NCBI RefSeq assembly: GCF_000613245.1
Contig: NZ_HG964936.1
Location: 1,277,662 to 1,341,661, forward strand
DNA: 64,000 bases
From: Mycobacterium asiaticum DSM 44297
GTDB taxonomy: Bacteria; Actinomycetota; Actinomycetes; Mycobacteriales; Mycobacteriaceae
Direction of reading: 5' to 3'
A program made the position numbers and the translations under genes. This document shows, in pieces, positions 24,858-33,706 of this stretch. Numbering within the stretch: the first letter of the stretch is position 1; each line of letters opens with the position of its first letter. A model generated the notes under the pieces. The model saw only the letters and a list, made by a program, of their open reading frames with translations, had not been told where the DNA came from and ran no database searches.

Positions 24858-26489
24858 GTGAAGCGGACCTTCCACTACGAGCCGTTACCGTACCCGGCGG
24901 TGGCTCCAGCGATGCTGAGCGCGTTGGCTTCTGCCTATGGTCACAACGATATGGTCGTTTCCTCGATTGGCGATGGCCGCGTCGAGCGAATCACCTATGG
25001 GCAGGCCGACGCGCGTTCGGCCGAACTGGCCCGCCGTCTGCTGGCCGCAGGGGTTACCAAAGCTGTCCGGGTCGGGGTCATGGCAGCCAACGGGCCGGAT
25101 TTCGTCGTCGCCTTCTTGGCGGTTACGCGCATCGGGGCGGTCGCGGTGCCGATCAACACCTTCTTCCGGGCGGCGGAATTACGGTGGCTGTTGCGTGACG
25201 CCGACATCCACACGCTGCTGGCGGTCGACACATTGCTCGGCAAAGACCTGCTGGTTCGGATAAGTGAGGCAATCGGGGATGTCCCCGCCGGGGGTGGGCA
25301 GCTGGCGCTGGAGCGGCTTCCTCAGCTGCGCAATGTGTTTGCCCTCGGCGAGACTGGCCGCAGCTGGCCCACCGCATGGCCACAACCGATGCCCGAGGCA
25401 TTCCTGCGTGCGGCCGAAGCGACAGTGCGGCCAGCGGACGATCTCGTGGTCATCTACACATCGGGCAGCACATCGGATCCAAAAGGGATCATCCACACTC
25501 ACGCCGCCGCCATTACGCACTCCCGATTCATCGCCACCCAACACGAATGGAAGCCGCACGACCGGGTTTATGTCCCGATGGCATTCTTTTGGGTGGGGGG
25601 TCTGGTGTTCGGGTTGCTGGGCCCGATGCAAACCGGAGCGACGATTCTGACCGAGCACAAGTTCGAGCCGGGAGATGTATTGCGGCTGCTCTCCTCCGAA
25701 CGTGCGACGTACACAACGGGTTTCCCGCACATCGGACCGGCGCTGGCCAACCACCCCGACTTCGCCCGCACCGATTTGTCGACGCTGCGCGACGGGTACC
25801 AGCAGGTACTGCTGGCGCCGGAGCTGAGGGTGGCTGATCCGACGCTGCGGGTGGCCCAGCTCGGCATGACCGAAACCTGTAGCTCACACACGTGGTGGCC
25901 GCCGCACGAGCCGGTGCCCGAGAGCAAGCGCGGCTCGCTCGGTGTCTCCGCACCCGGATACGAACACAAGATCGTCGACGGTTCCGGCGTCGAAGTACCC
26001 ACCGGCACGGTAGGTGAAATCTGCGTGCGGGGAACGGCGATGATGCGCGGGATGGTTGGCCGCGAGCGCACCGACCTGTTCGATACCGACGGCTGGTACC
26101 ACACCAAGGACGCCGGCTATCTCGACGATGACGGGCACCTGTATTTCACCGGCCGGATCGACGACATGATCAAGACGTCGGGCGCCAACGTCGCGCCGGT
26201 TGAAGTCGAGGCCGTGATCAGCCAGATCGACGCGGTCCGGATCGCCTACGTCATAGGCATACCCGACGCCGAGAAGGGGGCTGTGGTGTGCGCGGTGGTG
26301 GTGCTCAACGAGGGCGAAGGTGCGGGCAGCGACGAGTTGATCGCGACCTGCCGAGAACAGCTGGCCGCCTACAAGGTTCCGAAGCGTTGGGTGATCCTGT
26401 CCAGTGCCGACAAGCTGCCGTACACCACAACCGACAAGATCGACAAGGCACGACTGGCCCAGCTGGTGGCCGCCGCGGAGCTGACATGA
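24858..26489 (+). CDS. AMP-dependent acyl-CoA synthetase/ligase
   Basis: This 543-residue enzyme has P-loop VIYTSGSTSDPKGI, the motif LRVAQLGMTETCSSH, and the hinge and C-domain DDMIKTSGANVAPVEVE...LPYTTTDKIDK with the terminal adenylation Lys. It differs clearly from the synthetase at 19133, so the island has two CoA-activation points. GTG 24858 is chosen for fit to the family start. Its stop overlaps the SnoaL-like start (ATGA, 26486-26489). Confidence 0.93.
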   Translation: MKRTFHYEPLPYPAVAPAMLSALASAYGHNDMVVSSIGDGRVERITYGQADARSAELARRLLAAGVTKAVRVGVMAANGPDFVVAFLAVTRIGAVAVPINTFFRAAELRWLLRDADIHTLLAVDTLLGKDLLVRISEAIGDVPAGGGQLALERLPQLRNVFALGETGRSWPTAWPQPMPEAFLRAAEATVRPADDLVVIYTSGSTSDPKGIIHTHAAAITHSRFIATQHEWKPHDRVYVPMAFFWVGGLVFGLLGPMQTGATILTEHKFEPGDVLRLLSSERATYTTGFPHIGPALANHPDFARTDLSTLRDGYQQVLLAPELRVADPTLRVAQLGMTETCSSHTWWPPHEPVPESKRGSLGVSAPGYEHKIVDGSGVEVPTGTVGEICVRGTAMMRGMVGRERTDLFDTDGWYHTKDAGYLDDDGHLYFTGRIDDMIKTSGANVAPVEVEAVISQIDAVRIAYVIGIPDAEKGAVVCAVVVLNEGEGAGSDELIATCREQLAAYKVPKRWVILSSADKLPYTTTDKIDKARLAQLVAAAELT

Positions 26490-27136
26490 CGGACCTGGCG
26501 GCACTCGAGGCGCGGATTGAACGTCTGGAAGCACTGGACGAGATCAGGCAACTGGCCGCCAAATATGCTGTGGCCTTGGACATGCGCGACTTTGACACCT
26601 TGGCGAACCTTTTTGTGCCCGATGTGGGTGTACCGGGAAGGCGGCGCGGTCGCGAAGCATTGAGGCAATGGTACGACACGGAGATCCGGCGCTCGCTGCT
26701 GGGCAGCGCCCACGGCGTGCTGGGTCATGTCATCGACATCCATGACGGATGTCGGGCCACGGGATTGGTCTACTCCCGCAACGATCTGGAGACGGAGTCG
26801 GCATGGGTTATCGAGTTGCTGGCATATCTGGACAGCTACGAAAAGCGAAATGGAAGTTGGTATTTCGCTCGAAGGACGCCCTTGTTCTGGTATCAGAGCG
26901 ACATCACTGATCCGCCCGTAGGCCCGCACAAGATGCGTTGGCCGGGCACCACCGCGCACGATGGCGCCTTTCATGAGGCGTTTCCATCCTGGGATGCATT
27001 TCAGCACGCCGACCCCGGACGTTTCGACCAGCCCGTACCGGCTCCTGCGGCAGTGGGGTGCTGGTTGCAGACGCTGCGTCGCGGGCGGGACACCCCGCGG
27101 GTCGATCCAACGGGCCGGAGCGGTGGCGAGTGCTGA
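26486..27136 (+). CDS. SnoaL/NTF2-fold protein
   Basis: This 216-residue protein has the SnoaL helix-strand start ERLEALDEIRQLAAKYAVALDMRDFDTLANLF, followed by a curved-sheet core and a C-terminal tail rich in Pro and Gly. Start ATG 26486 overlaps the synthetase stop. It is the third SnoaL-like protein in the island (others at 6064 and 17234). Fold known, reaction unknown; isomerase or dehydratase chemistry is possible. Confidence 0.85.
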   Translation: MTDLAALEARIERLEALDEIRQLAAKYAVALDMRDFDTLANLFVPDVGVPGRRRGREALRQWYDTEIRRSLLGSAHGVLGHVIDIHDGCRATGLVYSRNDLETESAWVIELLAYLDSYEKRNGSWYFARRTPLFWYQSDITDPPVGPHKMRWPGTTAHDGAFHEAFPSWDAFQHADPGRFDQPVPAPAAVGCWLQTLRRGRDTPRVDPTGRSGGEC

Positions 27137-27137
27137 C

Positions 27138-28265
27138 ATGGCGAACGGCACTAGGCATTTCGCGCTCAGCGATGACCAGAACGAGCTACGTCGCACCGTC
27201 CGTGCGTTTCTGGAGAACAAGGCCGATGAAGCCGCCGTACGCCGGCAGCTGGAATCTCCCATCGGCTACGACGCCGCGGTCTGGCGTCAGATGTCCGCTC
27301 AGCTCGGCCTGACGGGACTGGTGATCCCAGAGGATTTGGGTGGCCAGGGCTTCACGTTCGTCGAACTCGGCATTGTCGCCGAGGAACTGGGTAGATGTCT
27401 GCTGCCTACACCATTTTTCGCCTCGGCCGTTCTTGCCGCGGGCCTCCTCCTCAATGCTGGTGATCCGGGCGCGCAGACCCGGTACCTCCCAGGTATCGGC
27501 ACGGGTTCCACGATCGCAACCGTGGCAGTCACCGAGAGTTCAGGGCACTGGCAGCCCGAAAGTATCCAGGCAGGCGCCCGCACTGAAGGGGACCGATGGG
27601 TGCTGGACGGGACCAAGACCTACGTTCTGGACGGCTGTAGCGCCGACGTGATGCTCGTGGCCGCACGAACCGCAGGCGGGATATCTCTGTTCGCCGTCGA
27701 GGACTTCGACACGGTGGCGCGCCGCCCGTTGTCGACCCTCGACCCAACGCGCAAGCAGGCCCGCGTCGAGTTCAGCGCCACCCCTGCACGACTCATCGGA
27801 CACGAGGGACAGGGCTGGCCAGTCCTGGCGCGAACCCTTGCATTGGGCGCCTCGGTGTTGGCGGCCGAACAAGTCGGCGGCGCCCAACGATGCCTGGAGA
27901 TGGCCGTTGACTACGCCAAGGTTCGCAAGCAGTTCGGCAAGCCGATTGGATCGTTCCAAGCGATCCGGCATAAGTGCGCCGACATCTACCTCGACGTCGA
28001 ATGTGCCCGTGGGGCGGCCTATTACGCCCTGCAATCGGCTGCGGCATTGGCCGACGAACTGCCGGCCGCAGCGTCGTTGGCCAAGGCCTGCAGTTCAGAA
28101 GCCTATGCACATGCCGCCGCGGCCAACATCCAGATCCACGGCGGCATCGGTTTCACCTGGGAACATCCTGCCCACCTGTATTTCAAGCGCGCCAAATCCT
28201 CCGGACATCTGCTGGGGAACGCGACTTTTCACCGGGCGTTGCTCGCCGACCTGGTCGGTATCTGA
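27138..28265 (+). CDS. Acyl-CoA dehydrogenase
   Basis: This 375-residue dehydrogenase has an N-terminal helical domain (FALSDDQNELRRTVRAFLENK), core GLVIPEDLGGQGF and C-terminal QIHGGIGFTWEHPAHLYFKR. As in the protein at 1303, the C-terminal motif is GGIGFTWEH without YEGT. ATG 27138, one base after the SnoaL-like stop, is chosen; the open frame extends back over that gene. It may pair with the unpartnered dehydrogenase at 10497 or act alone. Confidence 0.92.
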   Translation: MANGTRHFALSDDQNELRRTVRAFLENKADEAAVRRQLESPIGYDAAVWRQMSAQLGLTGLVIPEDLGGQGFTFVELGIVAEELGRCLLPTPFFASAVLAAGLLLNAGDPGAQTRYLPGIGTGSTIATVAVTESSGHWQPESIQAGARTEGDRWVLDGTKTYVLDGCSADVMLVAARTAGGISLFAVEDFDTVARRPLSTLDPTRKQARVEFSATPARLIGHEGQGWPVLARTLALGASVLAAEQVGGAQRCLEMAVDYAKVRKQFGKPIGSFQAIRHKCADIYLDVECARGAAYYALQSAAALADELPAAASLAKACSSEAYAHAAAANIQIHGGIGFTWEHPAHLYFKRAKSSGHLLGNATFHRALLADLVGI

Positions 28266-28270
28266 GGCAC

Positions 28271-29080
28271 TCAGAAGTCGGTCCCGCCGTCGATATTTAT
28301 CGCCGCGCCGGTGAGGTAGGCGGCGCGGTCGCCCAGCAGGAATGCGATCAACTCTCCGGCTTCCGTCGGTTGACCACCCCGACCAAGCGCCACCCGCATG
28401 TTCCAGTCCGGATTGCTGGCCAGGTGGGTGTATATCGCGTCCTGCGCCGGCACGCCGTACTCGGCGGCGCGCTGCGCCCGGATGAAGTCGTTGACCTCGG
28501 TATCGAAGAGCCCCGGGCATACCGTGTTGACCCGGATTCCGTCGGACCCATGCGTTTTCGCCAGGATCTTCGATAGCGTCAGCACGGCTGCCTTGAGGGC
28601 GTTGTAGGGCGGAATCAGTACCTTCGGTGCCCGGACGGAATAGGCGGCGGTGGTCACGATCGTTCCGCCGCCGTTGCGCTGCAGGTGCGGTATGACCGCC
28701 CGGCACGAACGCACCGTCGCCATCAGGATCATTTGGTAGTACCAATCCCAGGACTCGTCTGAATGCTCAAGAAACGGCCCCTGTTGGTTCATCGGTCCCG
28801 CGGTGACGGCGAGGCCGCGCAGCGGGCCGAGGCTGGAAGCGGCCTGCTTGATGGCGCGTTCGACGCCGTCACCGGGGGCCGCGGCGTCGACCGCAATGCC
28901 GACCGCGCGGATCCCATGCTGTTCGGCCAACTGTGCTGCGCGGGCGTCGGCGCGCTGCTCGTCGCGCGCCAACAGAGCAACATTCGCGCCATCGGCAGCG
29001 AGCCGCTCGGCGGCGGCGAATCCGATGCCGGTAGTGCCGCCCACCAGGACGAAGTTGCCTCCTGAGATGCCGAGGTCCAC
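28271..29080 (-). CDS. SDR family oxidoreductase
   Basis: This 269-residue SDR has GGTTGIGFAAA, an unusual VTAGP in place of the NNAG motif, and TTAAYSVRAP...PYNALKAA with Tyr-x3-Lys (YNALK). It ends with NIDGGTDF, typical of enoyl-reductase-like or 3-oxoacyl reductase SDRs. It starts with GTG and is divergent from the SDR at 29199. The convergent dehydrogenase stops six bases away. Confidence 0.9.
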   Translation of the reverse strand: MDLGISGGNFVLVGGTTGIGFAAAERLAADGANVALLARDEQRADARAAQLAEQHGIRAVGIAVDAAAPGDGVERAIKQAASSLGPLRGLAVTAGPMNQQGPFLEHSDESWDWYYQMILMATVRSCRAVIPHLQRNGGGTIVTTAAYSVRAPKVLIPPYNALKAAVLTLSKILAKTHGSDGIRVNTVCPGLFDTEVNDFIRAQRAAEYGVPAQDAIYTHLASNPDWNMRVALGRGGQPTEAGELIAFLLGDRAAYLTGAAINIDGGTDF

Positions 29081-29131
29081 GGTGTCTCCCCTGGGTCGAT
29101 TTGGTGCGTTGCGCTAGTAGTTCAACTAAAC

Positions 29132-29145
29132 ATAGTGTGTACTAT
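29132..29145. promoter_or_regulatory. Inverted repeat ATAGT-N4-ACTAT between divergent SDR genes
   Basis: Perfect 5-base arms around GTGT sit midway between the reverse SDR (start 29080) and forward SDR (start 29199), within a longer AT-rich block ACA-TAGT...ACTA-TTGT. Position suggests an operator for both genes. Confidence 0.42.
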
Positions 29146-29198
29146 TGTTCTTTATTGTCGTGTTGGGGGCGGCGGTGGGTATCCCCGGAGAGGGCGCC

Positions 29199-29957
29199 AT
29201 GGCTGAACGGACGCTGGCCGGCAAGCGCGTTGTGGTCGTCGGTGCCTCGGCGGGCATCGGGCGGGCCTTCGCGGTACGCGCCGGAAAGGAAGGAGCGGTT
29301 CTGCTCGCCGCGGCCCGTCGGCCGGATCGGCTGGCCGAAGCCGTTGCCGAGGCCGGTTGCGGCACGCCGGTTGTCGCGGACGCACGCAACGCCGAGGACT
29401 GCGCACGCATCGCTGACACCGCTCGGGACTGCCTTGGCGCCATCGACCTGCTGTTCGTCTCCATCGGTTATGCCCCGCTTCGCATGTTCGTCGACACCTC
29501 GTCGGACGAGTGGTTCGACGTGCTGCAAACCAATGTGGTAGCTGTCCATCGCGTGGTGAAGGCGTGCCTGCCTGTGCTGGAGCCGGCGGCGGTGGTGGCG
29601 ACCATGACCTCGGAAACCGTCGGGCAACCACGCTCAGCGCTTGGTGCCTATTCAAGCAGCAAGGCGGCGCTCGCTGAGAGCATGAACGCTTGGCGCACCG
29701 AACATCCCGAGTTCCGGTTCTGCAATGTCATGGTAGGTGGAACGGTGCCCACCGAGTTCACGGCGGCGTTTGATGCCGAGCTGTTGGGGGTTGCCGTGCA
29801 GCAGTGGATCGCTCGAGGTCTGCTGCAGCAGACGATGATGACGCCGGACGATGTCGCCGACGTGCTGGCGGGAATGTTTGCCAGCGTGCTGGACTTCCCG
29901 GGCGTCGGGCCCGAAAGCCTCGTCCTGCGGCCGGCCTCGCCGTTGGTGAGCCCGTGA
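29199..29957 (+). CDS. SDR family oxidoreductase
   Basis: This 252-residue SDR has VVVGASAGIGRAFA and TSETVGQP...YSSSKAALAE as the catalytic Tyr-x3-Lys (YSSSK). The usual NNAG is replaced by VSIGYAP. The C-terminal part PTEFTAAFD is typical of the family. ATG 29199 follows GGAGAGGG. The downstream gene starts 28 bases later, so co-transcription with the DUF427-thioesterase is likely. Confidence 0.9.
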   Translation: MAERTLAGKRVVVVGASAGIGRAFAVRAGKEGAVLLAAARRPDRLAEAVAEAGCGTPVVADARNAEDCARIADTARDCLGAIDLLFVSIGYAPLRMFVDTSSDEWFDVLQTNVVAVHRVVKACLPVLEPAAVVATMTSETVGQPRSALGAYSSSKAALAESMNAWRTEHPEFRFCNVMVGGTVPTEFTAAFDAELLGVAVQQWIARGLLQQTMMTPDDVADVLAGMFASVLDFPGVGPESLVLRPASPLVSP

Positions 29958-29985
29958 CCGTGGCTACCGATGGGAAGAACTGCAG

Positions 29986-31268
29986 ATGACGACGACTCAA
30001 GTCCGATCGGCCTGGCCGGATCACCCCGACTACCAGATCGACACCGTCCCCTGTTCGCGGCCCGCCCAGGTCTGGTTCGGCGACGTCTTACTTGCCGAGA
30101 GCGATCGTTGCCTGGTGGTCACGGAGACCGATCACGACGATCGGCTCTATTTCCCGGAATCCGCTGTCCGCTGGGAACATTTCGCACCATCGGAGCACAC
30201 GAGCGTATGCCCCTTCAAAGGACGAGCGAATTACTGGAATCTGACCGCGGCGGATCCAGCGATCGCCAACGTCGTCTGGACCTACCGCACGCCGTTGCCC
30301 GAGGTGGCGGCGATCGCCAACCATGTGTCGTTCTACCAGGACTCGCTGCGGGTGGTGCTGCTCGACGGCTGGCCGGACGGGTCGACGGTGGCCGCGTCCT
30401 TCCCGTTGTGGGGTGACGCCGAGGAGTTACGCAGGCTCATCGATGTGGTGCCCGACGGATCAGACCGGTTCCTCGGACCGGCTCATGGGCCGACTCGACG
30501 TAATGTTGTCGAGGGTGGTCAATTGTTAGCCGAATCCATCGTTGCCGTGGCCAAAACGTTTTCAGCGCAAAGGATAACGTCAGCTTCGATGATCTTCGCC
30601 AAGTCGGCTTCCTTCGACGCGCCAGTGGACGTCGCCGTCGAGACCCTTCGCCGGGGTCGGACATTTCGTCGGCGCACGTCAAGATCACCCAGAATGGGAT
30701 ATTGCGCAGCGCGGGTATCGTCCTGGCCGACGCCGGGGCCGGCGACGTCATGCGAGATGTCGAGCCGATGCCGGATCTGCCAGGACCAGAGGCGGCGATT
30801 CCGTACACCGGTTTCGGCATGACGGGTCGGGAGATTCGGGTCATCGATGCGGCATACGATCCCGACCCGGACCGGTTGGGACCCCCGGTCATCAATGCGT
30901 GGGTCCGCTTTCGCGACGACCCCGGTACGCCAGCTTTGCGAGCTGCTCTGCTTGCCCAGTCGACCACGCACTGGACCATCGCGGCGGCGATGCGACCGCA
31001 CCGCGGATTCGGTGAAGCACGCGCACATATCACATTGTCAACTGGAATTATGAAGGCTGACATCGCCTTTCACGATGACGTCGACATCACGGACTGGCTG
31101 CTGTACATCAACCACGCCTTTTGGTCGGGCCGTGGGCTGGCGCAGGGCGACGGCCGGGTGTTCACCCAGGATGGGCGATTGGCGGCGTCGTACACCATCC
31201 AGGCGATGGTGCGTGAGTTCGCGCAAGATCCAGGGGCCATGGGCCATGACAGTCGCACGGCGATGTGA
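29986..31268 (+). pseudogene. DUF427 - acyl-CoA thioesterase II (TesB-like) fusion, frameshifted
   Basis: The first frame gives a DUF427 domain (about residues 1-125) then the first thioesterase hotdog (RRNVVEGGQLLAESIVA, TSASMIFAKSASFDAP) up to RRGRTF. A T run of three at 30664-30666 breaks the frame; one extra T restores SSAHVKITQNGILRSAG and continues through the second hotdog to 31268. The second hotdog has TTHWTIAAAM and ASYTIQAMVRE, positions of the TesB Thr and Gln. Corrected length is 427 residues. The enzyme would release free acids from CoA esters. The break looks like a sequence error but may be genuine. Confidence 0.85.
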
Positions 31269-31336
31269 GCGAGAGCATATGACTTGTTCGGCACGGTGAT
31301 GTCCGTAGTACGCCGATACCGATAGCTCGCTGCGCG

Positions 31337-31373
31337 GACCCCGGCGCTTGCCGGTACGGCGGACGCCGGGGTC
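31337..31373. terminator. Perfect 10-base-pair hairpin between convergent genes
   Basis: GACCCCGGCG and its exact complement CGCCGGGGTC enclose a 17-base loop between the thioesterase stop (31268) and the TetR stop (31418). It is GC-rich with no T tract, so it would serve as a bidirectional hairpin terminator of the mycobacterial I-shaped kind. Confidence 0.65.
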
Positions 31374-31417
31374 TGATCTGTGCCCGAGGCGTATCGGACC
31401 GACGCGAGAACGTATGC

Positions 31418-32053
31418 TCAGCGCAGACCGTTGATCGCGAACTTCTCCACGTACTGCCGGACCGTCTCGGGCTTGGTCATGTCGAAGCTGAGGCCCTGAT
31501 TGACCGTCGAGAACGAATACACGATCCGGGCCAGCCATTCACTGGCGGCCGTCACATCGACCCCGGCGCCGACCTCGCCGCGCTTCTGCGCGTCTCGGAC
31601 ATACGGTTCCAGAAACTTTGTCGTTCGGCGGACCGCGCTGTCGCCATCGGCAATCATGTGCCGCATGAGCTCGGCATCGTCGGCCATCAGTCGGTTGCGG
31701 GTGCGGTGGTCGAGAAGGATCGTCGCGTGCGTCTCGGCCATGGCACCGAGTTGTTCGGCCAGCGTGGCCTTGCCGGCCATTGCTGCGGCAACCTCGCGGT
31801 AAAACCGTTGAGCGCCATGCTCGATGGCTGCTTCGATAAGCACATCGCGGTCGACAAAATACCGGTAGATCGTGCCGCGCGAGACCTTGGCCATCCGGGC
31901 CACGTCCTGCACACTCGTGCGCTGAATGCCCAGTTGACTGAAACACTCGTTGGCGGCGTCCAAGATCTGCTCACGACGGTCGAACTCGTCGGCGACTTCG
32001 GCCTCGCCAGCGACTCGCTCGGTTGACATGACCTTCCTCCGGCTCTCAGACAC
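31418..32053 (-). CDS. TetR family transcriptional regulator
   Basis: This roughly 203-211-residue regulator has RREQILDAANECFSQLG, SVQDVARMAKVSRGTIYRYFVD and DVLIEAAIEHGAQRF. An alternative start at ATG 32029 would remove eight residues. It lies 58 bases downstream of the aldehyde dehydrogenase on the same strand, so it is probably co-transcribed and may control that promoter, which has a strong palindrome at 33611-33635. Confidence 0.91.
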   Translation of the reverse strand: MSESRRKVMSTERVAGEAEVADEFDRREQILDAANECFSQLGIQRTSVQDVARMAKVSRGTIYRYFVDRDVLIEAAIEHGAQRFYREVAAAMAGKATLAEQLGAMAETHATILLDHRTRNRLMADDAELMRHMIADGDSAVRRTTKFLEPYVRDAQKRGEVGAGVDVTAASEWLARIVYSFSTVNQGLSFDMTKPETVRQYVEKFAINGLR

Positions 32054-32111
32054 TTTTCATAGCTGATGCTACGGGACAACCGATGTTCTAGTGTCACGGC
32101 GCACCAGTCGT

Positions 32112-33602
32112 TCAGCTGATGAAAGTTGTCTTCGTCTCCAGGTACTCCATGACTCCAGCCTGCCCATTTTCGCGTCCCAAACCTGACTGCTTCATCCCGC
32201 CGAACGGCGCGTGTGGTTGCAGTGACCATGAGTTCACGCCGACACTGCCGGCGCGCAATGCCCTACTGACTCGCAGCGCCCGGTTGACATCGCGGGTGTA
32301 GACGGCGGCACCCAAGCCGTACCTCGTGTCGTTGGCCAACCGGATCGCCTCGTCCTCGTCGGTGAAGCGAAGCACGCACAAGACCGGCCCGAAGATCTCG
32401 TCTTGTGCGACCGCCATCGAGTTGTCTGCGTCGACCAGAACCGTAGGGGCCACGAAATTGCCTGCGGTAGAAACGTTTTCGGCGCGTCCACCGCCGACGG
32501 CAAGCTGAGCGCCGTCGTCAACGGCACGCTCGATGTGTCCAAGGACGCGGCGCATATGCCGCGTGCTGATCATCGGGGCTGCCGAAACCTTCGGGTCGAA
32601 GGGGTCGCCGAACGCGGCGGCCGCCGCGAATCCGACCAGTTTTGCCACCACTTCGTCGTACACCGCGTCGTGTGCCAAAACTCGTGACTGGCAGACGCAG
32701 ACCTGACCCGACAATCCCAGGAATGCGTTGCCTGCGGCGATCCCGACGGCCATTCCGAGATCGGCGTCGGCGAAGATCAGCGCCGGACTCTTGCCGCCCA
32801 ATTCCAGCGAAACGCGGCCAATTCGGGCGCCAACCGTGGCCGCGATCGACCCGCCGACATCGCGACTCCCGGTAAATGACACCTTGTCGACGCGGGGATC
32901 TTCGACCAGAGCAGTGCCCACCGGATCGCCCGGGCCGGTCACGATGTTGAACACCCCGGCCGGCAGATCGGAGTGCGCTATCAGCTCAGCCATTCGAAGA
33001 CTGACCAGCGGAGACAACTCCGACGGTTTTGCGACGACAGTACAACCCGCCGCTAGCGCTGGGGCAAGCTTCTGGGCGAACAAGCTCATCGGTGCATTCC
33101 ACGGCGTGATGATCGCGGCGACACCGACGGGTTCGTGTGTCGTGAAGGTAAAGGGTTGGTTGGGTTCCCACTGCGGGTAAGTCTCGCCGGTGATCTTGTC
33201 GACCCAACCCGCACAGGTTTCGAAGAGATCAGCCGGGTATTCGGCGCCCATCTGGTAGAAACCCACGAACGAGCTGGGCGTCGCATTGTCCAGGGACAGC
33301 AACGCATTCAGGTTCGCCGCATCCGACCGAATCAGTTCAGCGATGGAACGCAGGAACCGCGCCCGATCGCGTCCGGGTAGCCGAGGCCAGGGGCCGTCGT
33401 CGAACGCGGTTCGCGCAGCAGTCACGGCGGCGTCGACCGCGGATCTGTCGGCGTTGGGTGCATGAAAGATCGCCTCGCCGCTTGCCGGGTGAATGTGCTG
33501 GATCGGTTCGGCCCGACCCTCGACCCACGAGCCGTCGATGAACATCTGCGGTCGCGGCAGCGTCACGCGTGACAAGTGTGGAAGCACCGAGATTGCGCTC
33601 AC
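32112..33602 (-). CDS. NAD(P)-dependent aldehyde dehydrogenase
   Basis: This 496-residue enzyme of the ALDH superfamily has FTFTTHEPVGVAAIITPWN, the cofactor loop SFTGSRDVGGSI, the general base in LELGGKSPAL, and the nucleophile Cys in GQVCVCQSRV. GTG 33602 is chosen; the in-frame extension to 33707 has no family match and overlaps the divergent SDR start. It oxidises an aldehyde to an acid, fitting P450 or alcohol-dehydrogenase products destined for a CoA ligase. Confidence 0.94.
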   Translation of the reverse strand: MSAISVLPHLSRVTLPRPQMFIDGSWVEGRAEPIQHIHPASGEAIFHAPNADRSAVDAAVTAARTAFDDGPWPRLPGRDRARFLRSIAELIRSDAANLNALLSLDNATPSSFVGFYQMGAEYPADLFETCAGWVDKITGETYPQWEPNQPFTFTTHEPVGVAAIITPWNAPMSLFAQKLAPALAAGCTVVAKPSELSPLVSLRMAELIAHSDLPAGVFNIVTGPGDPVGTALVEDPRVDKVSFTGSRDVGGSIAATVGARIGRVSLELGGKSPALIFADADLGMAVGIAAGNAFLGLSGQVCVCQSRVLAHDAVYDEVVAKLVGFAAAAAFGDPFDPKVSAAPMISTRHMRRVLGHIERAVDDGAQLAVGGGRAENVSTAGNFVAPTVLVDADNSMAVAQDEIFGPVLCVLRFTDEDEAIRLANDTRYGLGAAVYTRDVNRALRVSRALRAGSVGVNSWSLQPHAPFGGMKQSGLGRENGQAGVMEYLETKTTFIS

Positions 33603-33610
33603 ACGAGCAA

Positions 33611-33635
33611 CACTAGTACAGTTTCTGTACTTGTG
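33611..33635. promoter_or_regulatory. Inverted repeat CACTAGTACAG-TTT-CTGTACTTGTG
   Basis: Two 11-base arms match at 10 of 11 positions around a 3-base centre, between the aldehyde dehydrogenase (reverse, start 33602) and the SDR at 33707 (forward). It lies within ten bases of the aldehyde dehydrogenase start, where binding would block transcription. The TetR protein at 31418 is the nearest candidate binder. Confidence 0.6.
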
Positions 33636-33706
33636 TAGAGCGTGCCGTCGGCGGAGCCAGTGCAGGCGCAGGGGCATAGATTTAATCGACGACAGCGGGT
33701 ACAGCA

